DNA from: Paguma larvata
Lineage: Eukaryota > Chordata > Mammalia > Carnivora > Viverridae
Direction: 5' to 3'
Length of the DNA stretch: 64,000 nucleotides
NCBI GenBank assembly: GCA_030068075.1
Contig: CM057833.1
Location: 43,915,587-43,979,586, forward strand
Shown here piece after piece: positions 32,613-42,915 of this stretch (positions are counted from its first letter, which is position 1; the number at the start of each line of letters is the position of its first letter). Under the pieces are notes generated by a model, which was not told the DNA's origin, did not search any database, and was given only the letters and a program-made list of their open reading frames with translations. Made by a program: the position numbers and the translations under genes.

Positions 32613-32825
32613 TTTTTTTATGTTTATTTATTTATTTCTGAGAGAGAGAGAGAGAGAGCATGTGCATGCACACGAGAGCAGGGGAGGGACAGAGAGAGTC
32701 CCAAGCAGGCTCTGTCAGTGCTGTCAGCACTGAGCCCAAAGCAGGGCTCTGTCCCACAGTGAGATCGTGACCTGAGCTGAAATCAAGAGTGGGCTGCTTA
32801 ACCAACTGAACTACCCAGGCACCCC
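32613..32825 (-). mobile_element. CAN-SINE, antisense
   Basis: GA-rich body with a 'GCATGTGCATGCACACGAG' variant and degraded head 'GAACTACCCAGGCACCCC'. TSD AGTATTTGATCTTTC (32598-32612) and AGTATTTGATCATTC (32826-32840). Confidence 0.94.
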
Positions 32826-32857
32826 AGTATTTGATCATTCATAAAGATTTTATTTTG

Positions 32858-33060
32858 GGGGCACGCTTGATTTCAGTTCAGGTCATGATCTCAGGTTCCT
32901 AAGAACTGTGATCTCAGAAACCGTGAGATCAAGCACCGACGTCGGGCTCCACGCTGACAGTGCAAAGAACCTGCCTGGGATTCTCTCTCTCTCTGCCCCT
33001 CCTCCACTCACTCACTCGTTCACTTTCTCTCTCTCAAATAAATATACTTTATTTTTTAAA
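32858..33060 (+). mobile_element. CAN-SINE lacking the A-box region
   Basis: Starts 'GGGGCACGCTTGATTTCAG', so the roughly 30 bases with the TGGCTCAGTCGG A box are missing. It also has a local duplication of TGATCTCAG. TSD AAAGATTTTATTTTG (32843-32857) and AAAGATTTTCTTTTTA (33061-33075) shows the 5' end is near genuine, so the loss may predate insertion. Confidence 0.85.
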
Positions 33061-33075
33061 AAAGATTTTCTTTTT

Positions 33076-34020
33076 AGTGAAAAAACTAAGTTACATCACA
33101 GTGGGACGGAAGTGTATATCAAAGAAAACACAAAGATTCAAAGCGCTAAAAATAGTACACTTGAATTAAACAACGCCCATGCTTTGAAAAACCTCAAACA
33201 AATGAATAGAATGGGAAGTCTAAGAGACGCAGCAGAATTTTGTCTTCATGTACTGTTACTCACATATTCTTTATCCTTTGATGGGAGAAATCAACAAATA
33301 GGCTAAGTCTCTCTGAGGTAGATTTCAACGTTCGTGCACTTCCTCATCCAAGGTTTTGATAAAGGAGGACCACAAAGAAATACACTCCCAGGTCTAGTCT
33401 TTCCCGTCCAGTCGCTCCTCCCCCCACCCGTGTAACGGCCCACTAACGACTAAGCAGCCCTCATGAGCCACCTGCAGGTGCACTGACTTAGGCACATCGG
33501 ATTTTATCCAGAATTTTTCGCAGGAGTAAAATTATACTCACCCACACACCAAAAAGGAGGTCTGCTAGAAATCTTTTAAAAACCGGGCGCTTAATTTATA
33601 TGAGACGGTGTCTAGACATTTATTTTCTGGAAATATTTAACTTGGATAAGACATGTGGCCCCCAAGATGAATGCAGGATTGAAATATTTCACTTGAAAAC
33701 TTGTGCAAGGAAACGTCTGGCTGAGTGCAGTGAGGTTAAACATCGAAATATTTTCCTCGAATGGAAAGGTCATCCTGTTTGCTAGGAGCTGGCAGGACAC
33801 TGCCTCTGAATACTCCTCGTATTACGTTGGAAATATGTACTTAGGCAATAATTGCTTTTGTTATGCCTACCTTTCTGTAGTTACGTATGTCTTTACTTGA
33901 GCCTGTATGTGACCGCTGTAACCCTGATAGTAACTGGGGGAGAAATACTGTGATAGAAATTCTGCAGATTATACACGATGGGAGCTTTATTTGGCTTTAA
34001 ATTGGAAGTTTTGCCTCAAT
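33076..34020. other. Unique DNA, about 0.9 kb, candidate conserved element
   Basis: No repeat recognised across 33080-34020. It has a 12-bp perfect palindrome CACCTGCAGGTG (33469-33480) made of two E-boxes, and A/T-rich homeodomain-like words. No coding potential is evident. Confidence 0.3.
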
Positions 34021-34024
34021 ATCC

Positions 34025-34218
34025 TAGACCATGGGGGCCAGCAAATTCTTCTGTAAAGAGTCAAATATTTTAGGATTTGTAGGCCATACGGTGTGTCACA
34101 ACTACTCGACTCTGCCACTGCAGTGCGAAAGCAGCCAAGGACAATACATGCGCCGGTGGGTATGGCTGTATTCCACTGTGTTCACAAAACCAGACATTTG
34201 TCAATCCCTGTCCTAGAC
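34025..34218. mobile_element. hAT-type MER element, second copy
   Basis: 'gccagcaaattcttctgtaa', 'atattttaggatttgtaggc', 'acaactactcgactctgcca', 'gtatggctgtattccactgt': same family as 6259-6492. Confidence 0.65.
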
Positions 34219-34480
34219 CAGTAGCTTTTGGATTGTTCTAACCGTGACTCATAATAAAAAATAAATTTTACACCATCTCCCAAAACACAAACACATACAT
34301 GTGTCCGTGTCCATGCATGTGTGTGTGCTCACCAAAACAATCCCTTTATAATGAGCATACACTGATATTTGCTATTCTATCCAATTTGATTCTAAATCAC
34401 TTTTTCAATGCTGACAGCCACCATCTAAACTGATTTCAACATCCACTCATGGGTCACGACCCTCAGTTTGCAGGAACACC
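34219..34480. mobile_element. Another nonautonomous hAT relic
   Basis: Begins CAGTAGCTTTTGG and ends in 'gggtcacgaccctcagtttg' plus CAGGAACAC, with 'aaccgtgactcataataaaa' and 'ttgctattctatccaatttg' between. This matches a Charlie-group MER element abutting the preceding one. Confidence 0.55.
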
Positions 34481-34904
34481 GTACCGGCTGATTCTATGCT
34501 TGTGTCTAAAGTGAATACCGTGTGAAGAGCTAGAAGCGGACAAAGAATCACTGCCCCTCTGAAAATGAACGTGCATGCTCGCCTTTAGTCTGGGGGCCCT
34601 TCTGGCTACTTGGGTTTTCACATCTCTGGGATCTGATAGTGTTGTGACCCGATAACCAAGAAGAACACGCAATGCTGAGGATGCTTATGAACGGTCTGAA
34701 CAAAAGCCGCAGGATAGGAAGCTGGATACCTTATCTTTTTCAAAGCAGAACTGGGAAACAGAATCTTTTCTCCTTGCAATGAGTCTCATAGAGTTGGCAG
34801 AAACTTTTCCTCTAAATGGAGCCCAAGTGGGCAAGAAAACAATGAGGAAGAATCTTTCTGATACAACAGACCAAGCCCCCAAGCAAGAATCATACATGCA
34901 GCTC
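34481..34904. other. Unassigned DNA
   Basis: No recognised repeat. Confidence 0.35.
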
Positions 34905-35140
34905 TAGTCCTATGCTGGCCAGTATCTATCTGATGACCTGGTCGGGTCACTGAGCCTCAGTTTCCTCTCCTGCTACCTGGGTGATCTTATGCCTTCCTGC
35001 ACCTTCCTCTCTGAGCTGTAGATGCCCCAACTGTAAGGCAACGTTAGCTCCCTCTGAGGAGTTCCATGAAGATGACATAAACTAATGATGTATGCAAACT
35101 GCTTAACACAAGCCTAGCACAAAGCCAGTGCTTGAAATGA
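34905..35140 (+). mobile_element. MIR relic
   Basis: 'cactgagcctcagtttcctc' is an exact MIR core match, and the 3' side 'aagcctagcacaaagccagt' follows after a non-MIR insert. Confidence 0.65.
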
Positions 35141-35234
35141 AATACTTGCTTCTGACACATCACACTTGATATGTGATACTCTTGCTACTAGATATGTAAT
35201 ACTTGATGCATAATACCTGCTACCATTTCACCCA

Positions 35235-35830
35235 TTTTTTTTTATTTTTAAAATTTCAGCGGAAAAGTCAACAGTCTAATTGCCTACCAGTGTGCCTATT
35301 TTTTCTACACTTAGGTTTACCAACTGGTCATATTTTGCCACATTAGCTCTTTCCTTCTCCCCCTCCCTCTCACACACACACTCCTTCTATCTGTCTACCT
35401 CTATATTGGTATGTATATATTTTGTGAATCATCTAGGCATAACTTACTAACATCAAAACACTGCATCTCTAAATAATTCAACACACATCTCCTATTTTTA
35501 CCATCATACTCTGTCACATGATATCATTATGGGTCAATAATTTAGTATTTACAAAATATTATCTAACATCCATTCCATATTTAAAGGTTCCCAACTATGT
35601 CCTTTATTGCTCTCTTTTCTTTTTTCCATTCCAGAGTTCAAGCCAGTATCACGCACTGCATTTGCTTTTCCTACCTCTTTAATTCTATTTCTATGTATCA
35701 TCCCTCCTATATCCTTCCTTCCTTCCTTCTTTCCTTCCTTCCTTCCATGACATGGCATTTTTGAAGAGTCCATAATAGTTGACTTGTTAGGTTGACTTTC
35801 TTTTGGAAACCAAGGCTCTCATTGTAAAAG
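35235..35830 (-). mobile_element. Old L1 3' UTR-like fragment, antisense
   Basis: 'ttagtatttacaaaatatta' / 'atccattccatatttaaagg' and T-rich context resemble antisense L1M 3' UTR. It carries the (TTCC)n at 35711-35747. Assignment tentative. Confidence 0.35.
35711..35747. repeat. (TTCC)n microsatellite
   Basis: About nine TTCC-type units with one TTTC interruption. Confidence 0.9.
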
Positions 35831-35904
35831 AATGGGTGATATAAATATGAATGAGTAAGGTGATCAAGGACCATACGGCATTGAATTTGGACTAGAGATA
35901 TCAG

Positions 35905-36565
35905 ACCCTGTATGAGCCAGGGTTGTTCAGAGAAAAAGAACCAATGGGATGTATACGTATATATGGTGAGGGGATTTATTTAAGGAATTGGCTCACGCAG
36001 TTATGGAGGCTGAGAAAATCTGCAGGAGGGGCCAGTGGGTGGAGACCCAGAGAAGAGCCAGTGTTGTGGTTTAAGTTGAAAGGCTTTCTGCTGCAGAATT
36101 CCCTGTCGCTCAGGGGAAATCCACCATTTTTCTAGTCAGGCCTTCATGTGATTGGATGAGGCCCACCCACATTATGAAAAGCAATCTTGTTTTTTCAAAG
36201 TCCATTGATTTAGGGGCGCCTGGGTGGCTCAGTCGGTTGAGCGTCCGACTTCGGCTCAGGTCATGATCTCACGGTCTGTGGGTTCGAGCCCCACGTCGGG
36301 CTCTGTGCTGATGGCTCGGAGCCTGGAGCCTGCTTTGGATTCTGTGTCCCCCGCTGTCTCTCTGCCCTTCCCCTGTTCACATGCTGTCTCTCTGTCTCTC
36401 AAAAATAAATAAAACATTTTGGAAAAAAAAAAAAAGTCCATTGATTTAAATGTTAATCTCAACCCAAAACACCCTGACAGTAACATCCATGATAATGTTT
36501 GGCCAAATAAATATCTGGGTGCCTTGGCCCGGCCACACTGACATATAAAATTAACCATCACAGAC
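35905..36565 (-). mobile_element. LTR-like ancient repeat, split by a SINE
   Basis: 'agccagggttgttcagagaa', 'aaggaattggctcacgcagt', 'atgaggcccacccacattat', then after the SINE 'aaatgttaatctcaacccaa', 'taaaattaaccatcacag'. Same family as 13611-14190 and better preserved. Confidence 0.6.
36213..36432 (+). mobile_element. CAN-SINE, young, near consensus
   Basis: Head 'GGGGCGCCTGGGTGGCTCAG', 'GAGCGTCCGACTTCGGCTCA', 'GTGGGTTCGAGCCCCACGTC'. Perfect 16-bp TSD AAAGTCCATTGATTTA at 36197-36212 and 36433-36448. Confidence 0.98.
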
Positions 36566-36586
36566 TCTGATATCTATAAGATAAAG

Positions 36587-36588
<2 letters not shown>

Positions 36589-36619
<31 letters not shown>
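36589..36619. repeat. (AC)n microsatellite
   Basis: About 15 uninterrupted AC units just after the LTR-like repeat's TTAACCATCACA end. Confidence 0.95.
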
Positions 36620-36620
<1 letters not shown>

Positions 36621-37284
36621 TTATTTATTTTGGCTCTGTACTGAAAGGGCCCAAAAGCAATGTTATCCCAGTAATACAGAGAACACATAATCTCCAGATA
36701 TTGGTTTCTAAATACCATTCTCTACTGAAAACAGCCAGCGGTCCTTGGAGAAATAGCTGATTCTGGCTCTGGGGCAAGAAAAGTGCAAGGTAAATCTGGA
36801 ACGTTTTGTGGCAGAGAATAAGGAAGTACTCAAAGATCATGGGAAATGTATCAAAAAAATATAGGCACTGGTTTGAAGGAATTCCCACTGGTCAAACCAT
36901 TTAGGAAATCAAGACAAATAATGATGGCAATGATTTATAGCATCAACAATAACAAAAGACACAAATCCCTAAGACCATGATAAAACTTACCAAATAAAAT
37001 AAAAATTTGCATGGAGATGGAAAGAGAGCTGTTGTCAGAATAGTTGTCATTAGAAGCAATGTTCATCTCTATGCTCTCCAAGTTTTAATGTAGAACTCTT
37101 TGAAAAGAGCAAAAATATGCCAGTCTTTCTAATGTCTACAAATAAGACGAATTTCATGTCCTCCATAGCCGTAGGACCTTTTTTATCCTGCTCTTTCCTC
37201 CTTTTTCTTTTTGAGATTCTACATTTCAGTCTGAATATCCAAATGTAAAGACGAAGCAAAAGTTGTTTTAATTGTAAATAATAT
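36620..37284. other. Unassigned DNA
   Basis: No repeat or gene recognised. Confidence 0.35.
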
Positions 37285-37405
37285 AAAAAGGTTCAGGCAT
37301 TTCATAATATATACACATATCAAATCATCACATTGTACACCTTAAGCTTATGCAATGTTATAGGTCAGTCATATCCCAATAAAACTGGAAAAATAAAATA
37401 AAAAC
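37285..37405 (+). mobile_element. L1 3' terminus
   Basis: 'caaatcatcacattgtacac', 'cttaagcttatgcaatgtta', 'catatcccaataaaactgga' and an A-rich tail are the classic L1 3' end. Confidence 0.75.
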
Positions 37406-38299
37406 ATTCGTGGGTCTTTGCTGATAGTTTCTTAGGGATGTGTGGTGTGGCTGCTCCCAGAATTTTTGAGGCCTCAGACTACACACATAGGAACGAGAGC
37501 CTCGGAGAAATGGAGGTGATCTTCCCGTTTGCCTCTGGGTTTGGAATGCTGAGACCCCTTCTTGGACACAGATATACTGTATGCTCTCCCACAGGAAACT
37601 GTCCCATTGGGCTGAGGAAGGGGAAGGTAGGATGAGAGGGTAATAAAAGGAGTTACTGAAGAAAGGTTGAGACAATTGCAATGCTGATGCCAGTGCTGAC
37701 AGCACCTGTTTGCAAGGAGTCACCACCAAGACTTAAACACCATACTGACCCCATCAGTCCCTTTATGCACATCATGTCCTGTGTTACTCTGAGAAAGCTC
37801 AGGGAGGTGGGGTGCCTACGGCCATATTGCCACTAAATAGCGGAGCCAGTGCTGTGGTTTGACTGAGAGTTGTGGCCTCCGGTGTCCCCGCCTCCTGCCC
37901 TGGCACACACTTGTCTTTGGCCTGAATGTGAAGTAACCAGGGATAGATTCCAGCCCTGCCTCTATGTGACCTCAAATAAATTATTCCTTTTCTTCTAACC
38001 TCAGATCCTTCCGTCTTTTCCCAAAACCTCAGCATCCCCGGCTCTCCTGGTTCTCTGCCCCTTTTCCCTGTCTCCTATTCGTACCCCCACCATCAGTTCA
38101 TCTCTTCTCCACCTGCCCAGCCACCTTCACCGCCCCAATCAGCACAACAGGCAGGTGACAGGAGAGGTGGACAGGACACTGCAAACAGCACATCTGCTTT
38201 CCCGAGGCTCCAGCTGGCTCCCGGGCCCTAAGGAGGAGCACACTGCCTAAGGGTGGGGGAAGAAACTCTGGGTTGTTTGTTTGCTTTATAAATTACCCC
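37406..38299. other. Unassigned single-copy DNA, about 0.9 kb
   Basis: No repeat family recognised. A 123-codon antisense frame (37358-37729) begins outside and has no domain. Confidence 0.4.
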
Positions 38300-39270
38300 T
38301 TACACACGGACAACTTCAAAGGCTAGCAGAACAAACACGATGAACCCACCACCTGGATCTAACAGTGTTAACATTCTGCCATATTTGCTTCAGATGTTTT
38401 TTTAAAACTCCAAACATTTAGTCGAAGGTTCAGTAGAAGTCCTCTCTGCAAGCTTCCCAGACCTCGGTCCACCCACCCCCAGAAGTAATTGTTATCATGT
38501 AGCAGCATGTACTCTTCCTGACCAGATCTTTATGGTACATAAAGAGAGTTCATTTTAAACATGCAGAATTGTTTCGCATGTTTTTTTTTTTTCAACCTAC
38601 ATAAATGATCTTGTCTGTATCTCTCTGCAACTTGCTCTTTTTTATTTAACGATATGTGTCTGTGATTTATCCACTTGCTCTTTTTTATTTAACGATATGT
38701 GTCTGTGATTTATCCACGTCGCTGAGCAGAGCTCCACTTCACTCCTTCAGCTGCTGGCTCATGTTTCATCTACGGGAGACCAGTTTATTTATCCGTTCCC
38801 CTATCATTCACTTTTATATCAGCTCCGATATTTCGCTATTACGTAAAATGCTGAAACTGAACATTTTTATACATCTCCTTCTGAACGTAGGCAAAAGTTT
38901 CTCTAATGCTTAGAGGAAACCCTGATTCCAAGAGCAAGTCTATATTCACCAACATAGGCATTGCCAGAGGCTTCCTAAACTGATTTTACCATTTTATAGT
39001 ACGAGTAGTGTGGCGTAATAGTTCCCTTTTTCCTTTATCCTCGTTAACTCATGTCATTCTGTTATTTTTGCCAGTCTGATGGATGCGAAATGGTATCTCG
39101 TGCTCATTTGAATTTCCCCATGACTAGCGATGCCAAACATCTTTTCACGTAGTTATTGGCCATTTGAACTGCCTGTTCATTATCTGTCCATTTTCCCACC
39201 GAGTCGTTTGTTTTTCTTATTGACTCGTGTGAATTATTTACATGTCCTGGATAATAATCTTTTAAAATTT
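38300..39270 (-). mobile_element. Old L1 (HAL1/L1M-like) fragment, antisense
   Basis: 'acagtgttaacattctgcca', 'tttatttatccgttccccta', 'gatgcgaaatggtatctcgt', 'cacgtagttattggccattt' are reverse-complement L1 blocks. Carries the 43-base duplication at 38630-38715. Confidence 0.65.
38630..38717. repeat. Perfect 43-bp tandem duplication
   Basis: 38630-38672 and 38673-38715 are identical, and the match runs two bases into the following sequence. The unit begins ACTTGCTCTTTTTT and ends GTGATTTATCC. Confidence 0.95.
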
Positions 39271-39489
39271 GAACGTGCTGTAAATATTGGGACAATCTTG
39301 GGAAACTTCAAAGCAGTGTAAAAACCTTTGGTTTTTATTAGTGTTCACTTTACTCTTACATGTGTCTTATCGCCTAAGCCAGAGCCCCCAGAGGACAGAG
39401 AATGTGGCTTCCTTATGTTTATTTATCCAGAGCGAGTGTTAATAGGAAGCAGCCTGGAATTATGGGGGGGAAATTATGGCTTTCAAAAC

Positions 39490-39890
39490 AGAAATGGAGC
39501 TAATACGGCCTCTGCCACTGAGCAATGAGGCAAGCTTGTTCATGACGTACGTGAACTCCCTGCCTCTGTTCTTTTCTAAACCGGGAAGAATCTCTCACAA
39601 GGTCGTCGTGAAGAACTGCATAGGATGATGCATGAGGCATGGCATAGACTAGATCTCAACAGATCCTAGCTGAATAGAAATACTGGTAAATATTTGTTGC
39701 TAGTTACTTCTTCAAGGACTGAATAATAATAGCTTCAATTTATTGAGCATTTTTTATGTGCTAAACACTACACGAACAGCTCCTTTCTATTGTATGTTTC
39801 CCTCTTCCAGATGTTGAATCCCATACTAAGAAAGATTAAACAATTTGGACAGTCATGCAGCATTGTGAAATGGTAGCATTAAACTACAAT
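39490..39890. mobile_element. Two MIR relics, opposite strands
   Basis: Sense at about 39490-39700 ('aaggtcgtcgtgaagaactg' like MIR 'tattgtgaggatta', 'gatcctagctgaatag'). Antisense at about 39730-39890 ('caatttattgagcatttttt', 'atgtgctaaacactacacga'). Confidence 0.45.
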
Positions 39891-39919
39891 AACTCATCTA
39901 TCTTGTTCTTGTACTACAA

Positions 39920-40250
39920 TTTATTAATTCATGCAATGGTATTTATGGAATTTCCACCCTGCACCAGGTAACGCAGTAGGCACTGAGTGACACTGGTCGA
40001 CAAGATGAACAGAGCTCTTTCCCTCGAGGAGTTCTAGGAAAGGACCAAGGCAGCAAACAACCGGGCAAATCACATATGTTACACACATAAACACACAGCT
40101 AAGATAGCATGTGGGTTCTCTTTCAGGGAGGCTGAGCTAGGGAGGCTTCTCCAAGGAGATGACATTGAAGCCGACACAAATGAGAGGACGCGGAGAGCTG
40201 GCCAACTGAAGAGTAAGAACAGTTCAGGCCGAGGCAACGAGTCAAGTCCA
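39920..40250 (-). mobile_element. L2 3' region, antisense
   Basis: 'tttccaccctgcaccaggta', 'gacaagatgaacagagctct', 'caaggagatgacattgaagc' are antisense L2 blocks in order. Confidence 0.6.
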
Positions 40251-40999
40251 GTACTAAAGTATATTATCAACTTATCTGAAATGATTTTCTTATTCTATAT
40301 CCCACTGTGGCTCCTGCTCGCTACTTTTAGCTTAACCCACGGCAAGGAAGAGGGTGAGCCCCAAGCATCTGGGAGAGCCATCATTCCATCCCGGGCCCAG
40401 ATCACCACCAGCTAGGCAGCAGCCATCTGGACACCTTCCAGATGTAGGCCGCCCTCCTCCTACCAACTTCCCTTCCATGTCTCTGTTCCCTCTCCCAGGC
40501 CCCAAGCCCATGAACTCAGCCAGCTAGGTTTGGCTTTGTTTCCCAGGTAAAAACTCTTTACCCCAGTATTCCCCACACCATCAACAAGGTGGACATTTGC
40601 AGACTGGCCTCTATGTGCATGAGCTGAGAACCCCAGAGGATTGATTCAAGCCTGGAAGGCTGCCAGGTTTTCATTAAACCCCTTGTAAACCCACACTGCA
40701 GTTCTACAGAGCCACATCTGCCGAGGAAGTCATCTGTGATTTGTATCGTCGTGCTCCAACAAAACGCCAGCAGTGTGAAAAACTCCCCCCTCTGCTCTGC
40801 AGTGAACTGGAAAAGTAACATTAGTAATCGCTTCTGCAGGCTCCATAATGACATAATGGGCACTGGCTTAAGTCTTAAACCGCGGCTGATGGTCTCTGCC
40901 AACAATGTGGGTGGATCCAAGATGCCCTAAAATGTACAGGTCATCACTCATGCCCACCTCCCTATGTAAGAGAATATAGATAATGAATTTGTACTTTTG
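40251..40999. other. Unique DNA
   Basis: No repeat recognised over 750 bases. The 120-codon antisense frame at 40558-40920 lacks any recognisable domain and is not called. Confidence 0.4.
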
Positions 41000-41690
41000 T
41001 GTACAGGAAAAGTAACACCTAATGACTGTCTGCTATGTGTCAAGCACTTTACGACCATGCAGACATTGTAATACTTGCTGTGAAGGAGGACCCAGAAATG
41101 GCTTAAGCTGCCTCCATTCTGACTTTAGGCTGTACTTTCTAACTAATTAAGTTGTTTTTGCAGCTTATCTTTTAACTCAGGCAGAAGACCCTGCGGCAAA
41201 GCATCCTGTGATGTGACCGAAACTACCCCTCCAGCAACAGGGACTGCCCTGAAGTCAGCAAGACCCCGCTGACGGACCGGACAGAGACAATGGTTGACTT
41301 GACCTTTACTGCCCACCTGCACATAGCCACCGATCTTTGTGCCTCATTTTCCTGATATAAACGTCGGAGTATTTTTGCCACTCTAGAGATAGTCTTTGAG
41401 ACACTAGTCCACTGCTTCCCGGTGTTGCCTCACTGAAATAAATTCCTTCCTTGTTTTACTACCACTTGTCTCTCTGCCTTTGTATTTTGTCAGCAGTGAG
41501 TGGCCGAACCTGGTTCGTTTGGGGCCCGTGGAGCCAGGCGCTCTAGAACCCCTGCATCCTGGCGACAGTATTACAGATATGGAAACTGAGGTCAGAGACG
41601 TTAGATGGGTCTCCCAAAGCCACACAGATCAGCAACATGGCTGAAAGTCAAACCCACATCTCATGAACTCCAAAGTCCGTGAGCTTTCCG
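41000..41690 (-). mobile_element. MIR, antisense, split by a solo LTR
   Basis: Left half 'gtctgctatgtgtcaagcac', right half 'tattacagatatggaaactg' and 'agccacacagatcagcaaca'. The halves join as one MIR around the LTR at 41076-41567. Confidence 0.7.
41076..41567 (+). mobile_element. Probable solo ERV LTR (class I type)
   Basis: About 490 bases bounded by TG and CA and inserted in a MIR. It has a U3-like region, TATA-like GATATAAACG (about 41353) and AATAAA (about 41438) followed by a GT/T-rich stretch, then a U5-like 3' part ending near 'CCTGGCGACA'. No gag, pol, env or primer-binding region follows, so it is read as a solo LTR left by LTR-LTR recombination. The flanks GTAAT/GTATT are only weakly similar, so the TSD and exact start (41076 or 41079) are unresolved. 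Confidence 0.6.
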
Positions 41691-41817
41691 CCACCCCAGA
41701 ACCCTAGGGATGGCATGCAAACCAACCACTTGGTGGCTCGTTTTTACTTTTCTCCAGCTACGCTTCAAGAATTTGTTAAAAATTCTTGTTAAAAAATTGT
41801 TTAAAAAACAAGGCAGG

Positions 41818-42005
41818 GGGGTGCCTGGGTGACTCAGTCAGTTAAGCATCCAGCCCTTGATTTCGGCTCAGGTTATGATCTCATGGTTCATGAGACCTCT
41901 GACAGCACAGAACCTGCTTGGGATTCTCTCTCTCCCTCTGCCCCTCCCCCACTTGTGCTCTCTCTCAAAATAAATAAATAAACATTTTTTAAAAATTAAA
42001 AAAAA
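41818..42005 (+). mobile_element. CAN-SINE with internal deletion
   Basis: 'GGGTGCCTGGGTGACTCAGT', 'CTCAGGTTATGATCTCATGG', then a jump from CATGAGA to CCTCTGACAGCACAG that removes the B-box part. TSD AAAAAACAAGGCAGG at 41803-41817 and 42006-42020, perfect. Confidence 0.95.
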
Positions 42006-42204
42006 AAAAAACAAGGCAGGACAGGTAGGGCATCTTCCACTCATAACAGCCTGGATCTAAGTAAAGACACTAAATAATGCGATCTGCACATGCGTTATTT
42101 CAATCCATGATACTCACTTTGAATTGGATGAGCTGAAAGGGACTCCCCTTCCCTGCTTCTTCCTTCCTTCTCCTCCCTCAAGTCAACAAACCCTGCCAAA
42201 AATA

Positions 42205-42412
42205 GGAAGGAAGGAAGGGTTGGAGGGAGGGAGGGAGGAAAGCAGGGAAGAAGGAAGGAAAGCAGGAAGGAGGGAAGGAAGGAAGGAAGGAAGGAAGAAA
42301 GGAAGGGAGGGAGGGAGGGAGGGGAGAGGAAGGGAGGGAGGAAGAGAGGATAGGAGGAGGAGGAGGAGGAGGAGGAGGAGAGGAAGAGGAAGGGGAGGGG
42401 AAAGATACAGCC
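42205..42412. repeat. Homopurine GGAA/GGGA/GGA tract
   Basis: About 200 bases almost purely A and G on the plus strand: GGAAGG units, then GGGA units (42305-42324: five G-runs), then (GGA)n near 42352-42380. It meets the G3N1 G-quadruplex pattern and has mirror symmetry suited to triplex (H-DNA). Glu/Lys/Arg- and Ser/Pro-rich open frames across it are artefacts of the repeat. Confidence 0.95.
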
Positions 42413-42704
42413 TATTCCTAAAGGCTGAGCCCACATCTAAAAATGGAAACATCTAGCTGCTGTCTATTCCACAAAGAGTGCTTTCCAAAAGCTATCCTCC
42501 CCCATTTGCTGCTACAGGGACCTGTGTGGTCTCACGCAGTCTCAAGGCTAAAGTCCTTTTTCTTCTGAAACTGCTGATATGCAGTTTTCCCAGGGTCTTT
42601 CTGGGGCTACACAGGACAAAAGGCAGGGCTCTTCACCAAGAGGCGTTTAGAAGTAGCAACCGCTTCCATCCCTTCACTTGTAGTCTCAGAAGCAGAGAAT
42701 AGCA

Positions 42705-42915
42705 GAAAAAGAGCCTATGCTTCAGGACCAAATAGACTAAGGTTTGAATCCTGGCTTTGACACCTGATCACTGTGTGATCTCAGACACATGTTTGCTTTT
42801 CTGAGCATCTTTATGTGGCCAGTGGATCTAACAAAGCCTACAGTCCAGGGTGACTACAAGGAAGCGAGAAGCAATGCATCAAGACACAGGCACATGATAG
42901 CTTTCAATAAAAGTT
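42705..42915 (+). mobile_element. MIR relic
   Basis: 'aaggtttgaatcctggcttt', 'gacacctgatcactgtgtga', 'ttctgagcatctttatgtgg' give a sense MIR. Confidence 0.6.

Noticed and set aside
36224..36412. Recurrent small frames beginning MAQSVERPTSAQVMIS (several places in the window)
   Set aside because: These are the CAN-SINE head and body translated in one frame. Their repetition reflects the SINE, not a protein family.
41353..41445. TATA and AATAAA as a host gene promoter or polyadenylation site
   Set aside because: Both lie inside the probable solo LTR at the spacing expected for U3-R, and no coding sequence follows.
42095..42456. Ser/Pro/Phe-rich and Glu/Lys/Arg/Gly-rich frames of about 110 codons
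   Set aside because: Translation of the homopurine/homopyrimidine tract in different frames.
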